Origin: Lachnospiraceae bacterium
GTDB taxonomy: Bacteria > Bacillota > Clostridia > Lachnospirales > Lachnospiraceae
Length of the DNA: 62,592 nt
Direction of reading: 5' to 3'
NCBI GenBank assembly: GCA_017621075.1
Contig: JAGATV010000022.1
Location: forward strand, 1-62,592
The notes beneath the pieces are model-generated. The model was not told the origin of the DNA, ran no database searches, and saw nothing but the letters and a program-made list of their open reading frames with translations. Below are positions 1 to 8,992 of this stretch, one piece after another (position 1 is the first letter of the stretch; each line of letters starts with the position of its first letter). Made by a program: the position numbers and the translations under genes.

Positions 1-612
1 AAGCTGCGTGTACAGATGAGAATCGAGATCGCTAAGCTGCATCAGAGATTAGGCACCACCATCATCTACGTTACCCATGACCAGACTGAGGCTATGACCC
101 TTGGTACCAGAATCGTAGTTATGAAGGATGGCGTTATCCAGCAGGTTGATACTCCTCAGAATCTGTATGAGAAGCCTCAGAACCTGTTCGTAGCAGGATT
201 CATGGGATCTCCTCAGATGAACTTCTTAGATGCTACCGTCAGAGTAGAAGGCGATGTAGCAAACCTGGAGATTGCCGGACGCAAGATTCCTCTTCCTCCT
301 GCAAAATCCAAGAAGGTGATCGATGGCGGTTATGACGGAAAGGTTGTTACCTTCGGTATCCGTCCTGAGGATGTATATGATTCCGAAATGTTCATCGAGT
401 CCTCTCCTCAGAGCGTATTCGAGTCTACTGTTAAGGTTTACGAGCTGCTGGGTGCAGAAGTATACTTATACTTCGATCTGGACGAGTTCCCTCTTACTGC
501 AAGAGTAGATTCCCGTACCAATGCAAGACCCGGCGATCACATCAAGTTTGCTCTTGATGTTGAGAAGATCCATGTATTTGACAAAGAGACTGAGCAGATC
601 ATCACAAACTAG
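1..612 (+). CDS. msmX: Sugar ABC transporter ATPase, C-terminal part (MsmX/UgpC type)
   Basis: The reading frame is open from base 1, so the gene starts outside the window; about 203 residues are seen. The visible part begins after the ABC signature, with the stretch KLRVQMRIEI, then the H-loop region YVTHDQTEAMTLG, then a C-terminal TOBE-like regulatory domain containing FGIRPEDVYD. This layout is typical of the shared ATPases that drive several carbohydrate importers. The two sugar ABC clusters in this window (24.2 and 48.7 kb) have binding proteins and permeases but no ATPase, which fits a shared role; that link is inference. A terminator follows at 652. Walker A and B motifs lie outside the window and cannot be checked. 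Confidence 0.9.
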   Translation, partial: KLRVQMRIEIAKLHQRLGTTIIYVTHDQTEAMTLGTRIVVMKDGVIQQVDTPQNLYEKPQNLFVAGFMGSPQMNFLDATVRVEGDVANLEIAGRKIPLPPAKSKKVIDGGYDGKVVTFGIRPEDVYDSEMFIESSPQSVFESTVKVYELLGAEVYLYFDLDEFPLTARVDSRTNARPGDHIKFALDVEKIHVFDKETEQIITN

Positions 613-651
613 TGTCTTTTTGGTAAGTGCAAAATCATATTTTTGATAAGT

Positions 652-684
652 AAGGGAGTGCTGGTGACAGCACTCCCTTTTCTT
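652..684 (+). terminator. Rho-independent terminator after the sugar ATPase gene
   Basis: Perfect 11-bp stem AAGGGAGTGCT / AGCACTCCCTT with a 6-base loop, followed by TTTTCTTG. It separates the ATPase gene from the pucR-like gene. Confidence 0.88.
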
Positions 685-727
685 GTGCCCTGTGTATGAT
701 ATTTTTATAAAAAATCCGGCTTTCAAC

Positions 728-756
728 TTGCGGGTGGGTTTAAAATAGGCTATGAT
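728..756 (+). promoter_or_regulatory. Promoter of the PucR-like regulator gene
   Basis: TTGCGG (728-733), 17-base spacer, TATGAT (751-756). The -10 box covers an upstream in-frame ATG at 752, so translation must start further down, at 779. Confidence 0.7.
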
Positions 757-778
757 GAATGAAATGGAGGGCAAAAGC

Positions 779-1867
779 ATGATTTCCAGTCAGATTATTC
801 AGACCAGCCTTGATGAGCTGAAAGCGATTACAAAAGTGGATTTAGGAGTTTATGACCTTTCCGGAGCTGTGGTGGCAACCACCATGGAACAGAGCGATAT
901 CTCCCCGGAGTTGATCAGTGGGTTTGCGGATTCTCCGGCAGACAGCCAAGTGATCGGCATGCATCATCTTCTCAAGATCCTGGATGAGGGGGACCTTTTG
1001 TATGTGCTGGTAGCCAGAGGCGTGACCGAGGATGTATATATGGTGGGCAAGGTTGCCGTGTGCCAGCTAAAGAATCTGGTGATCGCATACAAGGAGCGGT
1101 TCGACAGGAATAATTTCTTCCAGAATCTGTTGTTGGATAATATGCTGTTGGTGGATATCTACAACAGGGCCAAGAAGCTTCATATTGAGACCACTCTGCC
1201 CAGATCGGTATTTCTGATCGAGACCAAGCTGGAGAAGGATAGTATCGTGCAGGAGGTGTTAAAGGGGATGTTCTCTGCCCAGGCCGGGGATTATGTCACG
1301 GCGGTGGATGAAAGCAGTGTGATCCTGGTAAAGTCTCTGGCGGAGGATCAGTCTGCGGAGAATCTGCGGTCCGTAGCAGACACCATTGTGGCGATCCTGA
1401 ATACCGAGGCGATGATCAAGGTGCGGGTGGCTTACGGCACGGTAGTACAGGAGCTTAAGGATGTCTCCAAATCCTACAAAGAAGCCAAGATGGCCCTGGA
1501 TGTGGGGAAGATCTTCTATGCGGAGAAGAGTGTGGTGGCATATAGTACGCTGGGCATCGGACGGCTGATCTATCAGCTTCCCGTGAATCTGTGCAGGATT
1601 TTCGTGGAAGAGATCTTTGGCGATCATGTTCCCACAGATCTGGATGAAGAGACCCTTACTACCCTGAACAAATTTTTTGAAAACAATCTCAATGTGTCGG
1701 AGACTTCCAGACAGCTTTTTGTGCATCGGAATACCTTAGTGTACCGCATTGAAAAGATTCAGAAGAATACCGGGCTCGACCTGCGCAGCTTTGATGATGC
1801 GCTGACCTTCAAGATTGCCTTGATGGTAGTCAATTATATGAAATATCTGGACAGCCTGGAATATTAA
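779..1867 (+). CDS. PucR/CdaR-type transcriptional regulator
   Basis: A 362-residue protein whose C-terminal 60 residues form a PucR-type helix-turn-helix (SETSRQLFVHRNTLVYRIEK, then GLDLRSFDDALTFKIAL). This family controls purine, sugar-diacid and amino acid catabolism genes. The middle part resembles the GGDEF-like CdaR region, and the N-terminus has no recognised metabolite-binding domain. The start at 779 is chosen because GGAGGG (766-771) sits 8 bases upstream; an earlier ATG at 752 lies inside the -10 box. The gene stands alone between two terminators, so its target is not evident from context. Confidence 0.85.
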   Translation: MISSQIIQTSLDELKAITKVDLGVYDLSGAVVATTMEQSDISPELISGFADSPADSQVIGMHHLLKILDEGDLLYVLVARGVTEDVYMVGKVAVCQLKNLVIAYKERFDRNNFFQNLLLDNMLLVDIYNRAKKLHIETTLPRSVFLIETKLEKDSIVQEVLKGMFSAQAGDYVTAVDESSVILVKSLAEDQSAENLRSVADTIVAILNTEAMIKVRVAYGTVVQELKDVSKSYKEAKMALDVGKIFYAEKSVVAYSTLGIGRLIYQLPVNLCRIFVEEIFGDHVPTDLDEETLTTLNKFFENNLNVSETSRQLFVHRNTLVYRIEKIQKNTGLDLRSFDDALTFKIALMVVNYMKYLDSLEY

Positions 1868-1872
1868 AGACA

Positions 1873-1924
1873 ACCCCCCGAATATACTGTTTCATAGATG
1901 AAATAGGAATTTGGGGGATTTTTT
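1873..1924 (+). terminator. Terminator after the PucR-like gene, overlapping the next ribosome site
   Basis: CCCCCGAAT pairs with ATTTGGGGG (one G-T pair), with a 27-base loop, followed by ATTTTTT. The GGGGGA on its 3' arm is also the only Shine-Dalgarno-like sequence before the ATG at 1925. Confidence 0.7.
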
Positions 1925-2791
1925 ATGGATTTTGACAGAAAAATAAAGTATTTGGATCATATCGTAGACGGGGAAAGAGTACGGGGGGCAGGATTTGTCC
2001 GGGCTGAAGTCAGAGACCGTTCCTGCCATATCATCATCCAGGTCAGAGGATTGCACGGCACAGATCATTTTGAAAAACCGGTGCTGTTAGTGTACGGGGA
2101 AAAGGAGTGTGAACTTTGCCGGATACAGATTTCGGAGGGAAAGGGCTCCACAGGGGAGCTTGCTCTGGACAGCAGATATCTGGGAACAGACAGGATCTCC
2201 TACCATGAGATAGATGAGATCAGGATACCCATTGCCGCAGGTCGGGAGCTTAAGTGCAGGTGGAAAGAGAAAGACACTCCTTCGGGGACTGAGCGGAGGG
2301 TGCAGGAAGCACCCGAATTGCAGGCGGCAGACAACTTAGAGGATGTCACGGGGGAAACGCCGGGCAGGGATTTTGAATCGGAGGCTGTGGTGTCGTCTGC
2401 CCCGGAACCGGAACTGCCTGCCAAGGCGCCCTGCTTTCCCCTGGAGGATAAGTGGAGCCAGCTTTCGGAAATCTATCCCCATGTTTATCCCTTTGAGGAT
2501 GAACGGGAATATCTGGCGCTTGGGCCATCCGACTTTGTGATTTTTCCCTCTGCTTACTACAGGTTGGTAAATAACAGCTTTCTTTTGCATGGGTATCACA
2601 ATTATGAGCACCTTTTGCTGGGAAGAACGGAAAAGAAGGGGCAGGTCCGCTACTATGTGGGAGTGCCGGGAAATTATTATGAGAAAGAAAAGCAGGTTGC
2701 TGTCATGTTCGGATTTGAGAGCTTTGAATGCAGGAGCGAACCCGCCGGGCAGGGAGATTACGGGTATTATATGATGCGGGTAGAGCTCTAG
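1925..2791 (+). CDS. Uncharacterised two-domain protein (DUF6128-like C-terminus)
   Basis: A 288-residue soluble protein without signal peptide or membrane segment. Residues 1-115 form a compact beta-rich region (GAGFVRAEVRDRSCHIIIQVRG). Residues 115-170 are a low-complexity acidic linker. Residues 175-288 are an aromatic-rich domain (YPHVYPFEDEREYLALGPSD, then VNNSFLLHGYHNYEHLLLGR and YYVGVPGNYYEKEKQVAVMF). The C-terminal part resembles a family I know only from Lachnospiraceae (DUF6128, from memory). No function can be given. The ATG directly follows a terminator T-run, and its ribosome site would be the GGGGGA in that hairpin. The gene overlaps the convergent radical SAM gene by 4 bases at a CTAG. 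Confidence 0.75.
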   Translation: MDFDRKIKYLDHIVDGERVRGAGFVRAEVRDRSCHIIIQVRGLHGTDHFEKPVLLVYGEKECELCRIQISEGKGSTGELALDSRYLGTDRISYHEIDEIRIPIAAGRELKCRWKEKDTPSGTERRVQEAPELQAADNLEDVTGETPGRDFESEAVVSSAPEPELPAKAPCFPLEDKWSQLSEIYPHVYPFEDEREYLALGPSDFVIFPSAYYRLVNNSFLLHGYHNYEHLLLGRTEKKGQVRYYVGVPGNYYEKEKQVAVMFGFESFECRSEPAGQGDYGYYMMRVEL

Positions 2792-3681
2792 ATGCCTTCT
2801 AAGTCAAATTCCGGAATAAAGCTTTCGTCGGCGGTTTCCCCTTCCTGTACGAAGCCTTTCCCGATACCGATCTGTTCGGCAAAAGCAAGGATGCGCTCAT
2901 ATTCTTCGGCAGTGACACGCCTGGAAAGCTCCGGAATATGGGCAGCCCGGGGCATGGGAGTATATTGGTTCATAATGCTGACATATATGTCATTTCCATA
3001 AGTCTCATGCAGATAGCGCAGGACTTTTTTAGAGTCTTTGGTATTGCCGGGCAGTACCAGATGGCGCACGATCATCCCGCGTTTCATGAGTCCGGTGGAT
3101 TCGTCAAGCACCGGGGGCCCTGTCTGCCGGAACATTTCCGCCAGAGCAGCGGAGGCTTTCTCAAAATAGTCCGGGGCGTTAGAGCAGCGAAGACTAAGCG
3201 CGGGGGAACAGTATTTGAGATCCGGAAGGTAAATGTCCACAAGGCCCTTAAGCATTTTCAGGGAAGATACTTCCTCATAACCGGAGGTATTGTATACCAC
3301 CGGAATGTTAAGTCCCTGTTTTTTGGCATGGACAAGACTTTCTACAACCTGCGGAAGGAAATGGGTGGCAGTTACCAGATTGATGTTGTGGGCTCCCTTT
3401 TCCTGCAATTCCAAAAAGATTTCGGACAGTCTGCCGGGCGGCAGCACGGCACCTGCTTTCCCCCGGGCGATATGATCATTCTGACAGAACACGCACCTTA
3501 AGTTACATCCTGAAAAAAACACTGTGCCGGAGCCGTTCCTGCCAGAGATACAGGGTTCTTCCCAAAAGTGCAGGGCGGCCCTGGCGGCCACGACTTCGCT
3601 GCCCTGCCCACAATAGCCCAGTTGGCCTTCCAGACGGTTCACATGGCATTTTCTGGGACACAATACACAATCTTCCAGCAT
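2788..3681 (-). CDS. Radical SAM protein, pyruvate formate-lyase activase-like (PflX type)
   Basis: A 297-residue radical SAM enzyme. The cluster motif CNLRCVFC (C59-X3-C63-X2-C66) is followed by QNDHIARGK, and a cysteine-rich N-terminus (C5, C8, C12, C24) precedes it, as in the PflX branch related to glycyl-radical activases. The family uses S-adenosylmethionine and a 4Fe-4S cluster; the substrate of this branch is not established. The start at 3681 is chosen because GGAG (3690-3693) lies 8-9 bases upstream. A TTG at 3717 is in frame but has its AGGA touching the start codon. The gene begins about 55 bases after the SRP RNA and may be read from the same promoter. Confidence 0.82.
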   Translation of the reverse strand: MLEDCVLCPRKCHVNRLEGQLGYCGQGSEVVAARAALHFWEEPCISGRNGSGTVFFSGCNLRCVFCQNDHIARGKAGAVLPPGRLSEIFLELQEKGAHNINLVTATHFLPQVVESLVHAKKQGLNIPVVYNTSGYEEVSSLKMLKGLVDIYLPDLKYCSPALSLRCSNAPDYFEKASAALAEMFRQTGPPVLDESTGLMKRGMIVRHLVLPGNTKDSKKVLRYLHETYGNDIYVSIMNQYTPMPRAAHIPELSRRVTAEEYERILAFAEQIGIGKGFVQEGETADESFIPEFDLEGI

Positions 3682-3734
3682 ACTTCTCATCTCCGGATTT
3701 ACGTTTGGTAATGTCAATTCCTATCACAAATTGA

Positions 3735-3905
3735 AAACCGCACACTGCCGGGCCTTACCTATGACTCCACCCAGCGCCCTTGCGGCACATGAAAGGTTCT
3801 ACTTAGTGCTGCTTTGTTCCCAACCTGACACGGTTCGTAGATTCTCATTGCGCAAGACCGAGTTTCATCGTCACAGATAAGGGAAATCCCGGACAATGTA
3901 CGGCC
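3735..3905 (-). ncRNA. ffs: Signal recognition particle RNA (4.5S/scRNA)
   Basis: On the minus strand the domain IV signature GTCAGG-TTG-GGAA-CAA-AGCAGC is present: the GGAA tetraloop closed by TTG/CAA, then CACTAAG and CATGTGCCGCAAGGG, as in other Firmicute SRP RNAs. The ends are set by a long closing stem: bases 3903-3888 (CCGTACATTGTCCGGG) pair with 3752-3738 (CCCGGCAGTGTGCGG) with G-U pairs. A TTGACA/TAAACT promoter at 3911-3939 predicts a 5' end at about 3905. The length, about 170 nt, is intermediate between the short proteobacterial and the 265-nt Bacillus forms. Confidence 0.87.
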
Positions 3906-3910
3906 TTATA

Positions 3911-3939
3911 AGTTTATCGGGTTTCCGGATTTTTGTCAA
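3911..3939 (-). promoter_or_regulatory. Promoter of the SRP RNA
   Basis: Read on the minus strand: TTGACA (3939-3934), 17-base spacer, TAAACT (3916-3911). The predicted start is near 3905, exactly where the SRP closing stem begins. Confidence 0.85.
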
Positions 3940-3979
3940 CAGTTAAAGTCAAAGTCGGCAAAAAAAGCCGAAATAAGGG

Positions 3980-4008
3980 TTGATTTTAATGGGATGATGT
4001 GATAAACT
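3980..4008 (+). promoter_or_regulatory. Promoter of the opp operon
   Basis: TTGATT (3980-3985), 17-base spacer, TAAACT (4003-4008). It is divergent from the SRP RNA promoter and uses the same -10 hexamer. A small CGGC-A7-GCCG hairpin (3956-3970) lies between the two. Confidence 0.75.
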
Positions 4009-4084
4009 ATACTCCGACGCAAAGAGGCGGTATACAATAATACAGGCGCTTTGCGTTATTTAGTCAAACAAGGAGGAAACTATT

Positions 4085-5782
4085 ATGAAAAAGACCAAAG
4101 CTTTGGTTGCTCTTGTGTTGGCTTCCGCAATGGTATTCGGTCTTGTAGGATGCGGCGATAACGCTTCTGCTCCTGCAAACAATAATACCGCTGCAGCTTC
4201 CAACACATCAGCCGGTACAGAAGCAACTGCTGCTTCTGACCTGAACGTAATGCTTGAGACTCCTGTGGAATCACTGGACCCTCAGCAGGCAACAGACGGT
4301 ACTTCTTTTGAAGTCATTGCAAACTACACTGACGGACTTATGCAGATGGATGCAGACGGTAAGGCTGTAAATGCTATCTGTGACCATTATGAGCTCTCCG
4401 AAGACGGACTGACCTATACCTTCTATCTTCGTGACGATGCCAACTGGAGCAACGGCACTCCCGTTACCGCAGCAGACTTCGTGTTTGCTTGGCAGAGAGC
4501 TGTAGATCCCGCTGTAGCTTCCGAGTATTCTTACATGATGAGCGATATCGGACAGATCAAGAATGCAGCAGAGATCATTGCAGGTGAGAAGGACAAGAGC
4601 GAACTTGGCGCAACTGCCATTGACGAGAAGACCTTACAGGTTGAACTGAATGTTCCCGTAAGCTACTTCCTGTCCTTATTGTACTTCCCTACCTACTATC
4701 CTGTAAATGAAGAGTTCTTCAATTCTTGTGGTGATACCTTCGGAACCAGTCCTGAGACTGTTCTTTCCAACGGTGCATTTGTTCTGGATTCTTATGAGCC
4801 CGCAGCAACTGCTTTCCACCTGACCAAGAACGAGAATTACTATGATGCAGACAGAGTAAAGCTTTCCGGACTGAATTATCAGGTTATCCAGGATTCCCAG
4901 CAGGCACTGATGAGCTATCAGACAGGCGCCCTGGATACCACTCTGGTAAACGGCGAGCAGGTTGACCAGGTTAAGGATGATCCTGAGTTCATGGCGATCG
5001 GTGCAGGTTATCTGTGGTATGTGAGCCCTAACATCGCAGGAGTTCCTGAACTTGCAAACCAGAATATCCGTATGGCTATGACCATGGCTATCAATCGTGA
5101 TGCTATCTGTGAGGATGTGTTAAAGGATGGTTCCGCACCTACCTACACTGCAGTTCCTCCTCAGTTCGCAACCGGTCCTGACGGATCTGATTTCTCCGCA
5201 GACCAGACCAAGTTCTCCGATGTATGTGCTTATGATGCTGCAAAGGCTGCTGAATATTGGTCCACCGGTTTGAGCGAGCTTGGTATTACCGAGATCACTT
5301 TGGACATGATAGTAGATGCAGACGATGCACCTCAGAAGGTTGCACAGGTTCTGAAGGAGCAGTGGGAGACCACTCTTCCCGGACTGACCGTAAACCTTGT
5401 TGTGGAGCCCAAGAAGCAGAGAGTAGAAGATATGCAGAACGGTGACTTTGAGGTAGCTCTTACCCGTTGGGGACCTGACTATGCAGATCCTATGACCTAT
5501 CTTGGAATGTGGATCACCAACAACTCCAACAACTATGGTTTCTGGAGCAATGCTGAGTATGACGCAATCATCGCTGAGTGTACTACCGGTGCTCTTTGCA
5601 CAGATGCAGAAGGTCGTTGGACCAGACTGTATGATGCAGAAAAGCTCGTAATGGATGAGGCAGTTATCTTCCCTCTCTATACACAGTGCAATGCAGAGAT
5701 GTTGTCTTCCAAGGTTACCGGCATGCAGTTCCACCCTGTAGCACTTAACCGTGTATACAAGGATGCTGTAAAAGCAGAGTAA
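4085..5782 (+). CDS. oppA: Oligopeptide ABC transporter substrate-binding lipoprotein
   Basis: A 565-residue family 5 solute-binding protein. A lipoprotein signal (KKTK, hydrophobic run, lipobox LVGC with C23) is followed by an Asn/Ala/Thr-rich linker to about residue 55. The mature part carries family 5 landmarks: DPQQATDGTSFEV, a SEDGLTYTFYLRDDANWSNG stretch, and the C-terminal AEYDAIIAEC region. It is anchored outside the membrane and delivers peptides to the permease pair encoded downstream. Start chosen by AAGGAGG at about 4070. A hairpin without T-run separates it from oppB. Confidence 0.93.
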   Translation: MKKTKALVALVLASAMVFGLVGCGDNASAPANNNTAAASNTSAGTEATAASDLNVMLETPVESLDPQQATDGTSFEVIANYTDGLMQMDADGKAVNAICDHYELSEDGLTYTFYLRDDANWSNGTPVTAADFVFAWQRAVDPAVASEYSYMMSDIGQIKNAAEIIAGEKDKSELGATAIDEKTLQVELNVPVSYFLSLLYFPTYYPVNEEFFNSCGDTFGTSPETVLSNGAFVLDSYEPAATAFHLTKNENYYDADRVKLSGLNYQVIQDSQQALMSYQTGALDTTLVNGEQVDQVKDDPEFMAIGAGYLWYVSPNIAGVPELANQNIRMAMTMAINRDAICEDVLKDGSAPTYTAVPPQFATGPDGSDFSADQTKFSDVCAYDAAKAAEYWSTGLSELGITEITLDMIVDADDAPQKVAQVLKEQWETTLPGLTVNLVVEPKKQRVEDMQNGDFEVALTRWGPDYADPMTYLGMWITNNSNNYGFWSNAEYDAIIAECTTGALCTDAEGRWTRLYDAEKLVMDEAVIFPLYTQCNAEMLSSKVTGMQFHPVALNRVYKDAVKAE

Positions 5783-5811
5783 TGATCAAGTTGGACTGAA
5801 GTAAATTGTTT

Positions 5812-5845
5812 GCAGCCGCACTAAGGGCAACTTTGGTGCGGCTGT
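5812..5845 (+). other. Intercistronic hairpin between oppA and oppB
   Basis: Stem GCAGCCGCAC / GTGCGGCTGT with a 14-base loop, followed by ATCATTAAAA and not by a T-run. Likely an mRNA-stabilising or partial termination element that lets oppA be made in excess. Confidence 0.7.
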
Positions 5846-5871
5846 ATCATTAAAAAGCGAGGAGACAAAAG

Positions 5872-6807
5872 GTGAAGAAATATATATTCAAACGAATACT
5901 GACATCCGTCTTTACACTTTTGGCGATTCTGCTGGTTTTATTTGTACTGATGCAGCTCATGCCGGGCTCGCCGTTTAACGATGAAAAGTTGAATGAAGAC
6001 CAGGTTCAGGCGCTTTATGCGAAATATGGATTGGACCAGCCGATTGTCGTACAATTCTTTAAATATGTGGGTAATATGCTGCAGGGCGACCTGGGTGTGA
6101 GCTACAAGATCTCCAAGAACACCCCCATCTCACAGCTGATCCAGACCAGACTTCCCATTTCTATCAGGATCGGAGGCTGTGCGGTAGCCATCGGTGCGCT
6201 GGCGGGGCTTTTGTTGGGGCTGGTTGCGGCGCTAAAGCATGATACTATCATAGATTCCCTGGCCACCGTCATTTCGGTCATCGGCGTATCGGTGCCGTCA
6301 TATGTGTTTGCATTGGCTCTAAGCTATACCTTTGGTTTTAAGTTAGGCTGGTTCCCCATGCTGTTCTCGCAAAAGGATATCTTTGGTTCCAGCATACTCC
6401 CAAGCGTATCTCTTTCCATGTTCACCATGGCATCTATAGCAAGATTTACCAGAAGCGAGATGCTGGAGGTGTTGGGAAGCGATTATATGCTGCTTGCGGA
6501 GAGTAAGGGAATTTCCGGGCCTGCATTGATCTTCAGACATGCGCTCCGAAATGCCCTGATCCCTATTATTACCGTTTTGGCTCCCCTGATCGTGGACCTG
6601 ATGACAGGTTCTTTGGTGGTGGAGAAGATCTTTGCCATTCCCGGTGTGGGAAGCCTTTTAGTAAATGCGATCCAGTCAAATGACTACAATGTGGTAATTT
6701 CGTTAAGCTTTATTTATTCTGCAATGTACATCGGTATCATGCTGGTGGTAGATATCCTGTACGGTATCATCGACCCCAGGATCCGGCTTGCAAAGAAGGG
6801 AGACTGA
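5872..6807 (+). CDS. oppB: Oligopeptide ABC transporter permease
   Basis: A 311-residue inner-membrane permease of the DppB/OppB type. It starts at GTG, with GAGGAG (5859-5864) upstream. The first helix (FKRILTSVFTLLAILLVLFV) is followed by the family motif MQLMPGSPF. The EAA-like coupling loop LLAESKGISGPALIFRHALR (about residues 205-224) contacts the ATPases. The C-terminus GIIDPRIRL is typical. It is translated 90 bases after oppA and 4 bases before oppC. Confidence 0.93.
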   Translation: MKKYIFKRILTSVFTLLAILLVLFVLMQLMPGSPFNDEKLNEDQVQALYAKYGLDQPIVVQFFKYVGNMLQGDLGVSYKISKNTPISQLIQTRLPISIRIGGCAVAIGALAGLLLGLVAALKHDTIIDSLATVISVIGVSVPSYVFALALSYTFGFKLGWFPMLFSQKDIFGSSILPSVSLSMFTMASIARFTRSEMLEVLGSDYMLLAESKGISGPALIFRHALRNALIPIITVLAPLIVDLMTGSLVVEKIFAIPGVGSLLVNAIQSNDYNVVISLSFIYSAMYIGIMLVVDILYGIIDPRIRLAKKGD

Positions 6808-6811
6808 TAGG

Positions 6812-7879
6812 ATGAGCAAAAGTAAGACTGCAAACCCCATGGAAGCAGTGGCAGCTTATACTCCGGTCGACGATGATTTCAAGTTAAAGGATAATGCCAG
6901 TGCCATTGCGATTGATGAAAACTATGCCGCACAGAGCTTTTGGAAGGATGTATTCATCCGTTATTTCAGAAAAGCCAGTGCTGTGATCGGATTGTTCCTG
7001 ATCGTGCTGATCACGGTCATGGCCGTTATCGGTCCTGACATGAATGAGTATACCTATTCCGGTCAGAATCTTGACCAGAAGAATTTTGCACCCAGGATCA
7101 AAGTGTTGGAAAAATTCGGTATTTTTAACGGTGATGAGAAAATGAATACCACCACCGGTACAAAGACCATTAACTATTATAAAGAATTCGGTCTGGATGA
7201 TGTGGAATATTGGTTCGGAAGCGACAAATTCGGACGTGATATCTGGACCCGTACCTGGTCAGGCGCCAGAGTATCTTTGATCATTGCAGTAGCGGCTGCC
7301 GTCATTGATATGGTAATCGGTATGAGCTATGGTCTGATCTCCGGATATTTTGGCGGCAAGACAGATATGATCATGCAGCGAATCCTGGAGATCGCCAACG
7401 GTATCCCCAGGCTGGTGATCGTAACGCTGTTACTGTTGATCCTGGAACCGGGTATGCTTACCATTATTTTTGCGTTGATGTTGACAGAGTGGGTGGGCAT
7501 GAGCCGTATCGCCCGCGCAGAGATGCTGAAGTTAAAAGAGCAGGAATTTGTCCTGGCATCCAGGACCTTGGGCGCAGGCCACTTCTTTATCATTTTCAAG
7601 GAAGTGCTGCCCAATATCATCGGACCCATCATTACCCAGGTAATGTTCTCCATTCCTACGGCAATCTTTACGGAGGCTTTCTTAAGTTTCGTAGGTCTGG
7701 GCATCCCGGTTCCCCAGTGTTCCCTGGGGTCCCTGATCTCAGAAGGCTTCAACAGCTTTACCACCCATCCTTATCAGATCGTGCCGCCTATCGTGGTAAT
7801 GGCACTTTTGATGCTCAGCTTCAACCTGGTGGCTGACGGACTGCGTGAAGCGCTTGACCCCAAGATGAAAGAAATGTAA
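6812..7879 (+). CDS. oppC: Oligopeptide ABC transporter permease
   Basis: A 355-residue DppC/OppC-type permease. The extended cytoplasmic N-terminus (about 55 residues) precedes the first helix near SAVIGLFLIVLITVMAVIG. The stretch WFGSDKFGRDIWTRTWSGAR is diagnostic of the family, as is the coupling loop with VLASRTLGAGH. The C-terminus ends NLVADGLREALDPKM. Start taken at ATG 6812, 4 bases after the oppB stop; a frame extension upstream into oppB has no ribosome site of its own. Between the first helix and the core is an insert of about 65 residues (residues 70-135), within the usual range. Confidence 0.92.
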   Translation: MSKSKTANPMEAVAAYTPVDDDFKLKDNASAIAIDENYAAQSFWKDVFIRYFRKASAVIGLFLIVLITVMAVIGPDMNEYTYSGQNLDQKNFAPRIKVLEKFGIFNGDEKMNTTTGTKTINYYKEFGLDDVEYWFGSDKFGRDIWTRTWSGARVSLIIAVAAAVIDMVIGMSYGLISGYFGGKTDMIMQRILEIANGIPRLVIVTLLLLILEPGMLTIIFALMLTEWVGMSRIARAEMLKLKEQEFVLASRTLGAGHFFIIFKEVLPNIIGPIITQVMFSIPTAIFTEAFLSFVGLGIPVPQCSLGSLISEGFNSFTTHPYQIVPPIVVMALLMLSFNLVADGLREALDPKMKEM

Positions 7880-7897
7880 GCGAAAGGAGTAAGAAAG

Positions 7898-8992
7898 ATG
7901 TCAGAAGAAAAAGAAAAGATCCTTCAGGTCAGAGACCTTGATATCACCTTTCGCACTACAGCAGGACCCGTCCATGCGATCAGAGGTGTGAATATCGACT
8001 TATACAAGGGAGAGACCGTGGCTATCGTAGGGGAGTCCGGCTCCGGCAAATCCGTCACCATGAAGGCGGCAATGGGCATCCTTGCATCCAATGCCACTGT
8101 GACAGGCGGAAGCATCGAGTTTTCCTATCACCATGCAGACGGTTCGCCTGAGACCGTAGATATTTTGAAAAAGGATAAGAAGTGGATTCGTAAGCATATC
8201 AACGGCAAGCGTATCGCTATGGTATTCCAGGACCCTATGACCAGTCTGGACCCTACCATGACCATCGGCAAACAGATCATGGAGGGCATGATCTGGCACT
8301 TTAAGACCCCCAAGAAGGAAGCCTGGGACAAGGCGGTTTCCCTCTTAAAGGAGGTTGGCATCGAGGATGCGGAGAAGAGAATGAAAAACTATCCGCACCA
8401 GCTTTCCGGCGGTATGCGCCAGCGTGTAGTCATTGCGATCGCACTGGCATGCAATCCGGATCTTTTGATCTGCGACGAGCCTACCACTGCTTTGGATGTG
8501 ACCATCCAGGCCAAGATCATTGAACTGATCCGCAGGGTACAGAAGGAGAGAGGTATCTCTGTTATCTATATCACCCATGATCTTGGGGTGGTTGCCAAGG
8601 TGGCTGACTATGTAAATGTTATGTATGCCGGAAAGATCGTGGAAAAGGGAACCATCAATGAGATCTTTTACGATCCCCGCCATCCGTATACCTGGGGCCT
8701 GCTTTCCGCAATGCCCGATCTGGACACGGATGATGAGCGGCTTTACACCATTCCCGGCTCCCCTCCGAATCTGCTGCATGAAAAGGTCGGAGATGCATTT
8801 TCACCCCGTAACCGCTATGCACTGGAGGTGGATGACAAGGTAGATCCGCCGATGTTTAAGGTGACAGATACTCACTATGCGGCGACCTGGCTGTTGGATG
8901 AAAGGGCACCCAAGGTGGAGATGCCGGAGGAGCTTCGTGCAAGGCTTGATCGTATGAAGAAGGAGGCTGAGAACTATGGCAGTGGATTATAA
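7898..8992 (+). CDS. oppD: Oligopeptide ABC transporter ATPase
   Basis: A 364-residue ATPase. Walker [11 protein letters not shown] (about residues 45-54), Q-loop [11 protein letters not shown], signature LSGGMRQR (about 168-175), Walker [13 protein letters not shown] and H-loop ITHDLG are all intact. The C-terminal oligopeptide/dipeptide extension ([20 protein letters not shown]) defines the OppD branch and often carries an Fe-S cluster; only part of that cysteine set is evident here. GAAAGGAG lies upstream of the ATG. Its end overlaps the oppF start by 17 bases. Confidence 0.93.
   Translation: MSEEKEKILQVRDLDITFRTTAGPVHAIRGVNIDLYKGETVAIVGESGSGKSVTMKAAMGILASNATVTGGSIEFSYHHADGSPETVDILKKDKKWIRKHINGKRIAMVFQDPMTSLDPTMTIGKQIMEGMIWHFKTPKKEAWDKAVSLLKEVGIEDAEKRMKNYPHQLSGGMRQRVVIAIALACNPDLLICDEPTTALDVTIQAKIIELIRRVQKERGISVIYITHDLGVVAKVADYVNVMYAGKIVEKGTINEIFYDPRHPYTWGLLSAMPDLDTDDERLYTIPGSPPNLLHEKVGDAFSPRNRYALEVDDKVDPPMFKVTDTHYAATWLLDERAPKVEMPEELRARLDRMKKEAENYGSGL

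Noticed and set aside
3682-3717. TTG at 3717 as the start of the radical SAM gene
   Set aside because: AGGA touches the TTG, leaving no spacing. ATG 3681 has GGAG at a proper distance and gives a normal family N-terminus.
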